This document shows, piece by piece, positions 36,460 through 51,100 of a stretch of 64,000 bases of DNA. Each line of letters opens with the position of its first letter. The first letter of the stretch is position 1. Below the pieces are notes generated by a model. It was given only the letters and a program-made list of their open reading frames with translations. It was not told the DNA's origin and did no database searches. The position numbers were made by a program, and so were the translations under genes. Location of the stretch: positions 7,896,501-7,960,500 of the forward strand of contig NC_133910.1 of assembly GCF_964199755.1 (NCBI RefSeq), written 5' to 3'. Origin of the DNA: Larus michahellis (taxonomy: Eukaryota > Chordata > Aves > Charadriiformes > Laridae).

Positions 36460-39400
36460 GGCTTTTTAAAGATAAAAATCACTCGCGTGGCCTTCGTTAT
36501 TAATGACATCTCCCGTGCTCAGTAACTCCTTCGGCGCCTGGCCATCGGCAGCGCAGCACGGCGGCGGTGGGCCTGCCTCACCGTGGGGCTGCATGCGCGA
36601 TGCTGGACCACCTCCGGTCCTGCATCCCCTCCAGAGCATCCTTCTCCTGGCGCTCTGTGCCCATGAGCCTGGTGCTGCTGGGAGGTGGGTGCCAAACCAT
36701 CCGGTGCTCCCCATGCTGAGGAAAAACAGCACCGCAGCTGCTTCCTTGCAGCAGAGATGTTCCTGCTCGTGAACCCCAGAGATAAAGAGTTCTGGCGCGA
36801 AGCGTGGAGCAGTGACAGCGTGGGCAGCGAGGCAGATTTCTCATGCCACTGTGGCACAGCCGTGACCTGGAGATTTCTTTCTCCCCCGGCATAATTCAGT
36901 CTGGCGCCTGGTGCCTCCAGCCAAACACCCTGTCCTGGCCCTGGCATGTGCCCAGCAGACACCCACATCAAAGCCACCGCGGCTCACCTGGCCCCTTGCC
37001 AGCAGCTACCTCTAGAGAGCTTGTGCAAACCTGGAGGGAGATGACAGCAAAGCATCCAGCCCCTGCTGCAGGCCAGTCAGGGCTGGCTGGGGTGCATGGT
37101 GGGAGCTGCAGCTGCGTGGGTGACCCTGTGCTGTGATGGGGGTACCTGTGAAACATCTGCCCCAGTGGAGTCAGCCAGCTGTGGGCTGGCACCTGGCTGC
37201 TTGGAATTGCTTTGTCTCTGCTGCCCTGTCCTGGTGGTCCTTGCCTCCATGCCCCTCTGAGCCTCGCTGGAGGAGGATGAAATCCCTCTGTCAGGCCGTG
37301 CTGGAGAGGGGCTGTTGGAGTGTGCAGTGCACCTTGCTGACTGGAAAAGCAGGAATAACAACTAAAACTGGCGGGGAGGGCTGTGACGGTGCAGGCAGCC
37401 AGCAGCTGGCTGGTGCTGGGTGATGCTCCGGGGCAGATGGCCCAGGCCTGCCTGTGCTGCCCAGGGTCGCACGCTGCGGCTCACCCGTGGGCTGTTGTCA
37501 GTGTGAAGGCAAGGGGAGGGCTTGGGTGGCAGGGCTGAGCCTGATGTGCTCAGCCTAGTCTTTCTCTCCTGGGCTGTTGGGTGCAGCGCAGCCTCCTTGC
37601 AGCCCAGGGGCTGGGTGCTTGCTTGCTGAGGGGCCGCACTTGATCCTTTTTCCCTCTTGGGTGCAGATCTTGGAGAGAGTATCAGGTGTGTCTGATTCTG
37701 CCTAGAACTGGGCTCCAGCTGGTCCATGCTGCGAGTTCAGGCTCATGTCCATACTGCTTCCAGCCTGGCCCAGCATGGCTGGCAATGGGCAGAGCTGATG
37801 GTCTTGCTTGGATTTGGGGTTGTCTGGGTGAAATTTGTACCCAGAGCAGCAGAACTCTTTCCTGGGGTGCAGAAAGCTCCTGGTGCATGTGTGGCATGGT
37901 GGTAGCAGAAGGGCTCTGAAGCCCATACATCAGAGCTTAGGGCTGTTGAGGGACCTGCGGTACCAGGACTTGGTTGTCATGTTTGCAGGGACTCGTGTGG
38001 TTGGATGCTGGATCACAACCTGTGCAGCTGGGACCTCCTGAGCGCATCAAGGGCAGCAGAAAGACCATTCTAGGCTGCAGCAGAGTCTGCGCTGGGTTCT
38101 CTTCTGTGCAGAAGGAAGCAGTGGAGTGGGAGAGGCTGCCTGCGGTGAGCTGCCGGCTGCTCCATCCAGCAAGGAGCCTGGGGTGCAGGGAGCCCATGCT
38201 GCTTCTGCGCTGCGGGTGCAGCCAGCCTGCTGCCTCATGGATGCTGAAATAAGCAGCCTGGGGGGGTCCTTCCTCGGCTGTGTCCAGCCCACAGCAGTGA
38301 GTAGGAGCACAGAGTGACCAGTGCGTCCTTTATAGTGAGGTGTTAACGGAGACAATGGTGCAGGAGAAAACAAATTCATCTCTCCTGGATGCAGGGGAGA
38401 GAGTGGGGGCTCAGTCTAACACCTCCTGCTGTGCTGTGCTCTCTGGGGGCTGTTCAGGGGCCAGGTGAGGTGGTGCATGCTGCACAGCTACGCTGCCTGA
38501 CCTTGGTCCTCTCCCATACCCCCTGTGCTCCCTCCGGTCCTCGGTGCTATGATGCTGACAACTTGCTGTTTTGCAAACAGCTCCTGTTTGTGTGCGTGCT
38601 GTGCCTGGGCCAGCAGATACCCACCTGTGAGGCTGGGTGAGCCCTGATATAGCATTTGGAAGGGGATTCATAGGCTACATGGGGACCTGGTGAAGCTGCC
38701 TGGTGGCAGAGGGCATAGGAAAGCTCCCCTAGAGGCCCATCTAGCTGTGTAGCTTATTTCTTTTTGCTTTTCATCCCTTGTCTGCCACTTCGTAGCCTTA
38801 TACCAGCAGCCTCCCGGCTGCCTAAATGCGTTGTGATGGTTGTGTTGCAGCAGGTGCCTTGCAGGAGCCCTGCACCGAGGCTGATCAGGTACGCACCCCT
38901 CCACTTTCCCCAAGCTTCTGATGCAGTCCTGCTCAGACCTGGACCGAGTCTGGACTCTTCCTACTCTGATGTTGGAGCAGAAGCCCAAAGGGTCAAACAC
39001 AGCTGCAGGAGGGGGTGGCAGGAGCTGCGGGTTTGGGGTCCTGGAGGTGAAGCTGGCTGCAAACAGCTCCTGATGCAGTGCCACTTTGCATGCTGCATGA
39101 CTTTCCCATGTGCCCAGATATTCCCAAAGCTGAAGGGAACTTTTCCCACTCTGGAAAGGGTAGAAATGAAACATGGATAACATCACTAGGCTAGCGTTGC
39201 TAGAGGAATTAAGAGCCAAGCAACTGCATCCATAGGAACCTCAGTTCTTCCCTTATCCCCTTGCACATCGAAGTTAATTGCATTTCCAACTGACACATCA
39301 AGCTGTCCTGCCACGGTCGTCTGCAGCAAAGTCAGTGTGTAGTGGTTGCTCCGGGATATAAACCTCACCTCTGGTGTCTTGCTCTCTTGGGGGAATAACA

Positions 39401-42400
39401 TCTTTCCCAGGGCTGTTTGTGCTATGGTCAGGTCTTAGGAGCCCAGGGCTTGAGTTGAGCGTCTTGCCAGGTCTTTACGGGTATCTCTCGAAGGTGAGAC
39501 TTGTCAGGCTTAAGCAATGGACGAAATTTTTTTAATGGGTGTTCAGCAGCCACTCTGGAGATGCTTAAGGGCATAAATTTTTTAAGAGCATAATGGATGT
39601 TAAGCTCTCAAAAATAAATCCTAAGTCTCTCTAGCCTGCGTTTCCCAAGGTATTGGCGGCTAGCTTGAAAAGAGAGAGCAAGTGGAATGAAATAAAAGGC
39701 TTTTAGATGGTGCAGAGCATCATTGTGGAGCTTCTGCTTTCTTTCTGTGTCTGAGCTAGCACTCAGTCCTTCGGGATGCTGAGGGTCAGGACAGCAGGGT
39801 CTTAATCCCTGGTGGGTACTTTGAGGACACATGTCGGAGACCAGAGTTAAGGGTTCTTTCCCCATGCCGATAAGATTGGTTGGGCAGAGCCAGCAGCACC
39901 AGGCTCTAAAACCTCTTGCTTGGAGGACTTATTGGTGACTACCAGAAAGTCTGTTGCAAAACTGTATGGAGGCTCTCCTGATGAAGCACAGTGAGCAGAG
40001 TCTGGGTGTGGGAGGTGGGCCAGTGCCTTCTCCCCTCCGGCAAGGGGCAGGAAGACCTGGACCAAGCAGCTCTGTCCAAACCATTGCAGGGAGCTGACGA
40101 TGGAGCTGGAAAGTGCTAGGGCCTCCAGGGTTTCATCTCATAGCCCGAGTCTCCTCTTCCACCCAGCACAGATGAGTCTTTCCTGGGGAAGTGACAGCCC
40201 TGTGCGGGGGTTTCTTCTCTCTCCCTTGTTGCACCAGAAGCTGGGGCAGAATAAGGGAGATGGTCCCCTCTGGCTGGTGAAGCACCACAAAGCTGGGAAA
40301 CGGGGAGGAACTGGGTCCATCCTTCCCCAGTTGCTGTTACCCCCCAGGCTGGGAAGCAGAGCAGCTCCTTCTCTCTCTGTAGACATAGCAATGCCAAGGA
40401 GGGAAGGAGGTGGAGGAGCACCATGCTGGCATGGCCAGCACTGCTGAGGGTGCCAGGAAGCTAACAGCCCAAGACTTGTTCGATGCTGCTTTCTTCTTCT
40501 GCCACTGGAGCAGGGAGGACGGCAGCTTCAGGAGCACCAAGTTCCTGCTTGTCTCCTCCTGCCTGGGGAAAGCGGGAGCAGCCCCGATCTTGTGCACAAC
40601 CCCGGAAGGCAGTGGTGAATGCAAGCACTGGCATCCTGCAACGCTGCACCCTCACGTTTCTCTTGCCAGCTCCCCTCCCAAGTCTGGCTGGAAACGCTCC
40701 TGCCTTTCCCTTGAGGTCAGCTTCACTGTGGCTCTGCTCTCTGAGGTCAGCTTGTACCTGTTGAGGGCTCGGCCCTGTTTTATAGAGCTTTTCCATGAGG
40801 TGTGCCCTGCGAATGCCCTCCCTTCAGCTGTGGTAACAGTGCTTGGAGATGAGCAATGCTGGTGCCTTCAGGAGGCTGATGAAGTTGAGGCAATGAGTGA
40901 CTTGTGCCAGGTCTTTCTGCTCCTTTCTGCACCTTGCTTAGGTTTTGGGACAGGCGTTGACCTGCTCTGAGGTGGCAGGTCCTGAAACACATCGAGTTGT
41001 GAGTGCCTCGCCAGCAGGAAGAAATAAGAAATGTGGAAGATTTGGGAATGATCAGGGAAAAATGACTGCTTTTGAAGTATGTGTTGATGCAGAAATGTTA
41101 CCTGCTGCTTTTCTAGTTCAGCCTAATCTTATGCCCACATCTTTGAGTGGCAGAGCACCAGAAAGTCCTGAAGAAGGGACTGCACATTTCCGGTGCTGGC
41201 ATTGGAGGCTTTTGATGAGTGAGCATCTGGTTTTCTGCTCCTTTGTTGGTGGGAGATGTATGGACCATGGTAATCTTGTGTCTGCCCAAAGGGCTGTTTA
41301 TGGGGTCTGATTGCTTGCATTCACCCCAAAGGTGGCTCTGGATTCTCTGCCCCCATTGCTTCTGAGCCCCGGGTGGCCATCATGGCTAACCCAAGGGACA
41401 AAAAGCTCTATCTTCTCCTCCTCCTCCCCAAAAGCTGTGAGGATCAGGGCTCTCGCTGCTCCTTGAAAACACAAGGTGTGGCTGCACGAAGAGCTTCTGG
41501 CAGGAGGCTGGCATGAGATGTGAACAGATCCTGATGCCTCCTCACTCTGTTTGGTTTGCACATCTGGATTTTTTTCCCTGCTTCTCCAGCCTGCTCCGAG
41601 CACCGCTCACCCCTGCTCGGGCTGGGAAAGCATTTCTTTTACCCAATTCAATTACCCAATTGCTGCTGGAGTGGGTGGGGGCAGGAGAACGCCCTCCCAC
41701 CCAGCACGAGTTTGCAAGTTCTCTGGGCTCCCAGCTGCTGTGGCTGCTGCTGCCTCTTGGGGGAGGAGAGGAGGGACCAAGCAGGGGTCTCTGTTCCTCC
41801 GCACAGCTGCACCGGGGCTCTCTATGGCTCCCAGGCATGGCAGCTCATCCCCAGATGGAGGATGAGGCCCTGGGGGTATTGGCCGTCTGCTGCCTTGCTG
41901 CCCAAAAAGGCCTGGAGGCTGTTTTACGCCACCACTCTGCTGTTATCCATTGAATCACACTGAAAACCATGCTTCCCCCCATTATCCCTGAAGACGGGTG
42001 CAGATGACTCCACTCCTGACATGTGTGTGATCTGTGCACGCTTGGCTCTCCTCTCTTCCCGGGCAGCTGGCAGGTTATTTTTGGTTCTGAAGCGGCCCAG
42101 ATCTGGTTTCTGCTGGGGCAAGTCCCTGCCCAGCACAGCGCTTCCATCCCCTGGGCTTGCGGGAGGTGAGACGTGCTGGCTTCCCTCGCCCATGTGTCGG
42201 CCAGAGCCCATGGGGATGCTCCGTTGCTCACCTGCGGAAGGGCTGGTCTGATGTCTCTGTGGAATGGCTGCAGAGAAGGGGACGTTGGCCAGGTCTGTGG
42301 GGACTCACCTGGATGTAGCAGCCCGGGAAACCTGATCTGTGGGCCTCTTTGGGGGGAGAGGGACAGGCAGGAGCAGCTGGTGCTGTTGCCGGGCTTGGAA

Positions 42401-42800
42401 ATCCAAGCCAACACCTAGTCACGTGAGTCCCCCTTGGCTTGCGGACTGGAGGAACGGCAGCCCCCTTCCCTTGGCTCCTGGCCTCCTGCTTGGGTCCTGC
42501 AGTGGAAACCCCTTTGGAGGGGTGTTGTGGGGGCTGAAGGGCTTGCTGGGGACCTCCTGCCCTGCCCCTCCTCAGGAAGGCCTCATGTTGGGAAATGTGG
42601 GTGCTGTAATTTGGCTGCCTCACTGCAAGGACATCCCTCCTCTCAAGAGCTCCTGCAACTCCAGGATGTTTGAGCCCTTTCTCAAAATCAAGGTTCATCC
42701 CAGGAATCCTGGAGCATTGGCTTATCCATTGCAATGGGGAGTTGCTCAAAGTATCCTTCCCACATCTGCATGTCGGGGTGCTCTGGGGTACCTGCTTACC
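36460..42800. other. Gene desert, no gene seen
   Basis: No protein family, exon chain or RNA gene is recognised. A 186-codon open frame on the + strand at 40410-40970 has no repeats, signal peptide or family resemblance that I recognise and is probably chance. Confidence 0.55.
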
Positions 42801-42807
42801 TGGAGGG

Positions 42808-42820
42808 GCAGTAGAGGGCA
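42808..42820 (+). promoter_or_regulatory. Candidate CTCF site (12/13)
   Basis: GCAGTAGAGGGCA matches the CTCF core apart from the first base. Its + orientation faces away from the minus-strand site at 2837-2849. Occupancy is untested. Confidence 0.3.
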
Positions 42821-45189
42821 AATGCAATCAAATAGGGCTTTTCACCAGGTTAGACAGTGAATATTTGCTAGGCATCGTGAGCTGCATGGAAAAGCATGAC
42901 TGCTTGTTTCTCAGTGCCTAGCTGGCTCTGCGAGCTGGTGGAGATGAGCACCTTGCTGGACCCAAGCCCGCAGGAAGTATTTTGAGAGCAGGCATCTGCA
43001 GTGGGTGTGTGTCCCCAAACACGTTGCTTCCGTGGGATTCAGGTATCATTATTTGAGGCTTTTAGTAGACTGGTGTCCTGTGTATGCTGATATCAGGTTT
43101 TATGTTCCATACAGATGCACAAGAGCCTGTGTGCCTGGAGGTGCAGGTGGGTGGTGGAGCACTGTTCCCAGGCAATGCTCAATGCTGTGGCTCAGGACAC
43201 TGCATCCAAACACACCAGGTGTCCAACAGAGAGTGTGGGACTAAAATCATGGCGTGCGTACTTGCAAGGCAATGGCTGGCAGAGGTGAGCTGCCAGAGGT
43301 GCTGCAGGTCAACCTGGGTGACAGAGCTGCCCTGACACATCCCTGGGCATCAGGGGAGGCTGCAGCACTGCCTGTCCAGTGCTCCCCGTCCTCCTGGGCA
43401 CAGCTACTGAGCCAGGACAGCTTTTTCTCACTGAAAGCTGTGCCCTTTCCTCCAGGGAGGGAGCATCAACACATCCTCCCACGCTACTGCTCATCCCCTT
43501 TCAACAAAATGCCGCTCTGACGTTTCTCTCTGCTTCTGGCAGGGAGCGAAGCTGTTTCCAGTCTCTAACTGTGGGGCTGATGGTGTAGGCTCACAGGTCT
43601 GGGCTCTCCTGCTCCAAGCATGTCCCTTTTCCTCTCTCTCTGGGGTTTATCACTCATCTCCCAGGACCAACCTGGCTCCTAACTCTGCAAGGCTGGCTCC
43701 TGCCAGCTCTTCTGTGGGAGAACTCGTCTCCCCGTGAAGCCTGAGCATCTCAAATGCCACCGAAAACAGAACTAAATCAGCTGTGAATAGGCTTTCACTT
43801 ACTATTCAGGAGTACAATAGAAAATCAAATGGATGCTACATTTCCTTCCACTGTCTGTATGCCTGGTTTTCTTTGTTGCAGGTGACTGGGGGAAAGAAAA
43901 TAGGTTTGTTATGAAAGCACCAGGTCCAAACTGCCCTGCTCTGTTAATCTGGAAACAGGAGATGTGAAGGATGTGGCTTGTGTGGACCACGGCTGCTGCA
44001 GGCAGGAGCAATGTGAGCCTGAGGTTGGTGGCTCTGCAGTGTGCAGGGAGCACCCGAGCTCTGCATGGCACAGCGGGCTTGGTGTGGATGGTTTTGTCCA
44101 GCCATTGATCCCCACTGAAGCCCTTGCGGAGGACAGGCTGCTTCCTCGTGCCTCCTGGTTTTTGGCTGTACAGCATGGAGCACATCTTGTGCCTCTGTGC
44201 CCGTCAGCTTCCTCCTTGGCCCAGCCACCTGTTTGGCTGGGCACGGTCTTTGGCAAAAATCACCCAGACCAAGAGTGAAATTCAAACGCACAAAGCAAGA
44301 TATTTGGTGTGAAGCATCCTAGGGCTGCCTTGTGCCACCGAGATGTCTCATGGGGCGGGTAGCAGGGCTACCTTGTGCCAAAAAGCTGCTGTCAGGATCA
44401 TGGTGCTGAGCAGGGAGGAGAAGACAAGGGCTTCTCCCTCCTTCTTGCAGAGCTGATTTCCAGGAATTCTGTTCTTGGGTTGGGCTTGTTGACAGGGGTG
44501 TGAATCCCGGCTCTGCAATCTTCCTGAGCGTTGATCTCTGGCGTACCTGGTGCACCAAGCCATGGATGGACAAACGGATGTCCCCAGCCGAACCGGGCTG
44601 CAGGGTGGGGAGGCAGCAGCCTTGTCGCATCCTTTGCAAGTGCCCGACTGGTCGGGCCCCACTCGAGCTCCTGCCGGCCCCGGGTGTGGGTGCGGGCAGG
44701 AGCCTGTGGTTAAGGCAGCCCTCGGACATGAATGCGATGTGAACTCAGGCTTCCCTTTTGAAGTTTGACACCCGGGATTTTCCCCACCCACTAGGAGGAC
44801 TGAAGACAAAATAGAGCAGAAAAGAAAAAAAAAAAAAGAGGGGGGTGGTGGAAAGAAAAAAAAAAAAAGCTCTCTTTAAACGGCTGGTGAGGGCATGTCA
44901 CGGAGGCAGAAGTTAAAAGGGGCTGTGGGGGAGGGCTTGGTGCGTGTCTATCTGGCCGGCCAGCTCTGACTCACCAACACGTGCAGGTACAACCCTGCTG
45001 CAGCCTGGTTTCAGGTTGAGCATCACTCGCCGGGCGAAGCTGAGAGGGGTTTTCAGAAGCAAGAGGGAAGGGGAGCAAAGGGAAGAGCTATCGCAGGTTG
45101 TTCTTGGCTGCTTGCTGTGTGACGGCCCAAGATCTTGTCCCCTCTCTTGCCCCTTGCATTTGTTCACCCCTTCCTAGCTGCATCCCAGC

Positions 45190-45231
45190 CTTGGGTGAAT
45201 CAAGAAGGGCCCAATCTTGGGTGAATCAAGA
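45190..45231 (+). repeat. 16-bp tandem direct repeat
   Basis: CTTGGGTGAATCAAGA occurs at 45190-45205 and again at 45216-45231, a period of 26 bp. It looks like a local duplication. It is not flanked by a recognisable insertion. Confidence 0.8.
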
Positions 45232-48173
45232 GAGCCAGGATCTGGCCCCACTGAGGTAAGGGTTGCAGGATTAGGCTGCCTTAAACAACAAAGCCTTGCT
45301 CTGCCTGTCAGACGGATACCCCAGGGGCAGACTGGAAGGGTGTGGAGTGGAGGCTGCTCTTTGCAGAGGTAGGACAGGAACGTTTTCTGGTCCTGCCTGT
45401 CTGGTTTAGCACTCCCAGCTGGGGTTTGGATGATCCAAAAGGGAGCTTGATCTGAGTTGTGCGGCTATGACTTATTATTATTTAAAACTTCTAAAGCTTG
45501 AAGCTGCAAAGCTGTAACTTGGGCCCAGAATCACCGGATAGACCCGATCTGCCAGGGATGGAGTGGTGGACTTGAGGTTGGATGTGATACCTGCTTGTGG
45601 AGGGTTGTGCTGCTGCAGATCCAAACGAGAGCTGCAAAGGCAGCTACAGGATCCCATCCTGCCCCTTGCCCCCACCCAGCTGTGGACCTCAGCTTTCAGG
45701 TTTGAAGTCAAAGCTTTAGGGAGTTGAAGCTGGCTGCCTTTGGCATCCTGAAACCCAGGCTTGACTCGCACCTAGGGTATGGCATGTCCTCATGTCTCTG
45801 GAGAGAAACGGACCTTTTGGGTGGCTGAGCGTGGCACTGACAGGTCCTGCCAGTGATGGAGGATCTGCTGGGTCTCACCAAAGCCTGGAGCAAAGCTTGC
45901 ACCCATGAGAGCAATGTTTGGTCCAGCTTGTCCTTTAGAACCATAAGAAGAGGTATCCAGACCCTGATACCACTCTTTACACCATCTTGGGGGATGGGAG
46001 GGGAAGGTACCCTTGCCAGAGCCGCTCTCACCATGAGTCACCCTACCAGGAGAAGGGTCTGAATGCTGGCAGCACGTGGATGAGGCGAGGATTTGTGACC
46101 AGATGGTGTGAAATGTTGCAGTGGGAGCTCAGCAGCTCGAAACAGCCACTCTTTCTGCAGATGCTCCGTAAGGTTAAGCTCTGTGGGGTATCACAGGGAA
46201 CAGTTGCAGCTCCTGAAGCCAAAAGGAGCTGCTGCTGCCTTCTCCTCCTTGGGAGGACAAATGGCTGGGCCATCACCCTTTGCAGTGGTGTCAGGATCAT
46301 ACCAAGTGTATCTAGGTGGTCTCCAACGGGTGAGGTGAGCCCACCCATCCCTGATGGGAGGAGAGGTGCTTTGTAGTCTGGAGGCAGCTGGGGCTTGTCT
46401 GTGCTGTCACCTCAAAAGCTTGGGTGCCTTCATCTTCCCTCCTTCCTGGCCATGCATGGCCATCAGAAGACTATGCCCTCTTGTTGCAGGCAGGGGAGGT
46501 CAGCCTCATGATTTTGCCCCTCTGAATGTCAGAGTCCACTTCACCTTTGGGAACTTGCAACCTGCTGCAAAACCTCCTGGCTCTGTCTGAAGGTTTCCTG
46601 CCCTTGGTGCTGCAGCCATGCCCGATGATGAGGTCTGGAGAGCAGCACTGAAATCACTGTTTTAGCTGGAGCTCCTTGCTCCTACCCTCATGGGAGGGAT
46701 GCCATGTAGCTGTTGCTGGCTGCAAGAGCCGTGTGAGCACACAGCTGAAGGAGAGAGCTGCTGGAACACGAGGGGAACAGCGAGCTCTGTCCTTGCTCTC
46801 AATCCTGGGGCTGTGAACCACAGAATAACAGAGGGAGGTGGCTGCTCCACCAACAGGGGACAATAAATGTGCCGGGATCCTGCTGTTAAACACCCATGCT
46901 TTGCGCGTTTCCATGTGAGGGGAGGTTGCTTTGCAGGTGGTATGTAGGCAACTGCTGACTCTGTGCCATGGGTACGTTGCTTTAGGTGGAGAGGAGCCTG
47001 GTCCGTGCTGCTGGCACGCTGCAGAAGAGGGGAGCTGATTTGGGGAAGGCTGCCTGCAATTGGCAGATGGGTTGAAATGGAAAGAGTCTCTTCCAAGACA
47101 GCCCTTGATGGAAATTAGCCTTGCACAGCTCTGGGGGTGGGCTGTGGGGTTGAAGGGTTGGGAGATGATATTGCATGGTGGCTGCTAAATTTAGGAGAAC
47201 ACCATTTTTGTCAGTTCTTTCCTTGCCTGGTGTGCTAGATCATATCCATGGCTCATAGCCTGGTCCTGACCATACCTACAAGCTTTGTGGTGCCTATCTG
47301 CGTCCATGCAGGGGAGGAGATTCTTCCCTTCCACCTGCTCTTGCATCCTCGAGACCTTTAATCTTTCATGCTGTCTCAACGAGTCCCCCTGGGGAAGGAG
47401 ATGGTTAATTAGCCCCTTCTCCCCCCCTCTCTCTGCTGCCCATGTTTCCTGGACCCTGCTGGCTGGTGACCCCCTCTGCAACATGTCTGTGAAGCTTGTT
47501 ATCTGCCCTGTACAGATTTCCCTGGTGGGAAGGGGAGGTGATGCTGCAAAGGCTACAGCTCCCGTCATGAGTGTCTGCCAAGGTGTGGGGAGCTCTCCCC
47601 AGCCTGGCCTGGCTTGTGAAGGTGTTGGGGTTGTTCCCAGGGCACAGATCCCAGACAAAGTGGGAGGACATCACCCCTGAGGAGCATTGGTCCTGAGGTG
47701 GTGTAGGACCTGGAGGGGATGGCTGCACTGCCCTTCAAAGTGGGAGGGAGGAAGGCATCCCTTGCTATGGTGGCACTGGCACTTGGAAATGAAGCAGGAT
47801 ACTTAGGAACCAGGCTGCTTTAGGGCCTTCCCTCCATTTCTCTGGGGAATGCTGGTTCTGCTCTGTCCTCACCTAATGTCCTGAGAAGACTCTGCTCATT
47901 GCAGTTGGGTCCTACCTGAAGCTAATCGCCGCAAGGGTAAAAAACCCCTTACCTAAAGCTCCCAGCTGGCCTCCTGCCTGGGGGACTGTGAGGTGATGCT
48001 TTCCTTGCCTCAGCTGTAAAAAGAGAGGGGAGAGGAAGAGGGGACTGGACCCACAGGTGAGGGGACACCCAGGCTTGCCGGCAAGATGCTGTGTGTGCAG
48101 GAACTGCTGATCCTGCAAATGGGCCATCGCCGTCTCCTGTCCACGTCTCTCTGAGCGGCGCGGGGCTGTGTGT

Positions 48174-48186
48174 GCATGCATGCATG
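48174..48186. repeat. Short (GCAT)n repeat
   Basis: Three GCAT units follow a GT-rich lead. The sequence is self-complementary. Confidence 0.7.
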
Positions 48187-51100
48187 TAGCAGGGTACCCA
48201 TGCCTCTCTGTGTCTGATGCGAAGGGAAACCAGCTCTGCTCTTCCCAGGTGAGGCTGTGCTTTGGGCTCTGGTGTGGAGGATGGGATGCCTGGGAGTGGG
48301 GTGCTGCTGATGGGCTGCTCCCCCTCCATGCCAGGGTTAATGTCCTCCAGCGGTGTCTCACGTGGGTGGGACAGACCTGCCTTCTGCAGCTGGGGTAGGG
48401 GAGGGAAGGAGGAAGCTGGCTGTGCAATTGTTCATAGAAATAAAATGTGAAAGGAGTGGGAACGCGGCAGCGCAGAGGAGGGCATCTTTGAGGGGAACCT
48501 GTGTGATACCTGTGCTGGGTCCATCAGCTTCCTCCTGGTCCAGACGCTGAGCTCAATGCTGCTGAGATGCAGGGAATGGTGTTCCTTAAACCCCCGCGCC
48601 CACCATGCAGCGTAGCTGAAGGTTTGCAGTAAAACCGAAAAATGCCTCATCCTAGAACTGTGCCTCCTGCCAACTTCTCTTATCAGACCCTGTGCTTTCG
48701 CCTAGAGCCAGTAGCTGTGAGGATGGAGGTGGGGGGAACAGACTGGTGTTATGCTGCTCTCTTGCCTGCAGCCTGTTTGCATTCATGATTGCATCCGTGC
48801 ATTAAAGTGCTTTGAGCTCCTCGTTACCAAAGTGCAGACTCTGAGTTTTAACGAGCCACCCGTGGGAGCTGGGACTGGGAGAGACAAACCGCCGTCCTGC
48901 TGAACCGAGGCAGAGCTTGACAACAGGCACCGCTGCCTGGAAACGGTGGGCAAAGGCTTTATTGACCACTGGAGGTCACTTTTTCAATAATGCAGTACAA
49001 TCCAACTTTATTTTGTCAGTACCTTTCATGCAGGCTGCTTCCGAGCTGCTCAGCAGACCCAATGCAAAGGGAGGGAGAGGAAAGACTTTCTCCTGGAGCT
49101 GGGGAGGTGGAGGCCGCTCAGCGGCGCGGGATGCAGAGGAGAAGGCTCTTGTGCTTCGGCGAAGAGCTACAGGAGGAGAAGAGCAGAAAATGAAGCAGCC
49201 TGGATGCTGCTCCCCTGTGCTGTAGATGCACCTTCAGGCTCTTCATAAGCAAATGAGCATGTTTAGCCCTGGGGGAGCTGGAGGAAGGGTGGAGGAGGCA
49301 GGAGGGTGCTGGGGAGGGAATGCAGCTCGGCACAGGAGAGGCTGGGAGCCGTGCGGGGAAGGTCAGCCCCCGTTTCTCAGCCGGCGACAGACAGTTGTTG
49401 GGAAACGAAGGCCCTACAGCAGCGTGGTCAGAAATCCAGCTTGCTGCAGCTGTTTGCTTCTCCTAGAGCAAAGGAGCTTTAGAAACCCTGTGATTTGAAC
49501 TCGCGAAACAGCTCAGACGTGGGCAGGCTCAGGCCTTTTCTGAGCCAGAAACTGTGCCTGAATCGTGCTCCTTTGCTCCCTGCCTGGTCCCGAGCCATTC
49601 CTGGGGGGGGACTGTGACCCTCCTGCCTGCACTGCCTGCCTCCTCCAGGCGTCGAGGCAAGGTTTCTGCCTGGGCTGGTGCCCCACAAGGACTTGGTCAG
49701 GCACCTCTTCCCAGCCCCATGCAGTCAAAACCCTGAATGCTGTCTTTGGACAAGAGGAGCTGTGGGGGACTGCGGAGAGAGTGTCCTTGGTCACCCCAAA
49801 ATCCCATGCAGGAGTGAGAAGGGACATCCTGGGACTCTGATGCTGGCAGCTGCTTTTGCAAAAGAACTGGGGGAGTTTCTGTGCTGTGGGGGAGCAGGGT
49901 CTCTGAGTATGGGAAGGGTTGGAAGTTGGAGGTGGAAAACCCAGCAAAAAGCCTTTGCTAAGGAGTCGGCAGCAACGGCTGGTGGATGAGCTCTTCTGTC
50001 AGGCTGCGTGCTTCCCTTGCATGGTGACACATGGTTTCCAGACCTGCTGCTTGTGCTGAGCAGTTTGGGGTGCAGGATGTGCCTGCCATGGATGTGACCT
50101 GGGGGAAAGGCACTGGAAGTTTTCTGGCTCCTCTGGGATTCGCAGCCCAAAGCCTTGCCTGCACTGGCTGTGCCAGAGGCAGGGCTGAGCCTAGTTTGGA
50201 GACTCCAAACTTGAAATGGAGCTGTGGTGGTGTCTAGTCACCTGTGAGAAATGGGGTTCTTCTGCCCCTTAGCAGCCCAGGGGCAAGGTGTTAGCAACCC
50301 CCCCTTTCAAGCAGCACTAGGGCCATGAACATGGGATAATTGTACATGGCTACCTGGACACACCGGGGGCCCAGGAAGGTGACAGAGGGCTTGGATGGAG
50401 CATCGAGGGTCTAATCCACACCCTCTGCCCCACTTCCCGATGCCTGCTGTTGCTCCTGTGCTGCCTGTCCTCTCCTGCATGAATCCTTGCTCTTGGCCCA
50501 TTGTCTGGCAGGAATGCAAACGCTAACATTTGCCCACTGTGTTTTGGGGTCTCCTAGCTTCGTGCCTCCAGCATCTTCTAGGTGTCCAGGCTTATATTAT
50601 CCTTTTCTGCCTGGGAAAGCAGAGGTCTCGTCCTGCCTCATCTGAGCCTGCTGGAGCTTCTTGAAAGGATCGTGGGGTTTCAGCAGGACTCTGTGAAGCC
50701 CAGAGGCATCCAGCCTGGCACTGGGAGGAATTCAGTCTTCTCATGTTTCTTTTTGCTGTGCTGGAAGTCGGTTGGGAGGCTGGTGATGCCAGATCGGCCA
50801 TGCAGGAACTACTTTTTGGGGAGACCTGATGTTCAGGCTTGTCCAGGGCCATGAGTAGGTATGTCCAGGCTGCAGATCCCAAAGGCAGACAACAGTGTGG
50901 CTTTTGTGATGTTGCTTGTTCAATTCGTCATCCCTGATTCTTAATTTTGGAGTAGCTGGTTCAGATGATGATGTTTCCATCATCACCAAAATGAGCAGAT
51001 CTAGGTTTTTTGGCCAACTTGATATTATCATTCCTTTTTGAGAGGTGGGAAAGGAATAACTGGTTTTCACATCTGTTTCTTCTACAGCTCAGGGAGGAAG

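Noticed and set aside
40410-40970. 186-codon + strand frame in the desert
   Set aside because: No recognised domain, no promoter or Kozak evidence beyond chance, and no repeat or signal pattern. Kept only as part of the desert description.
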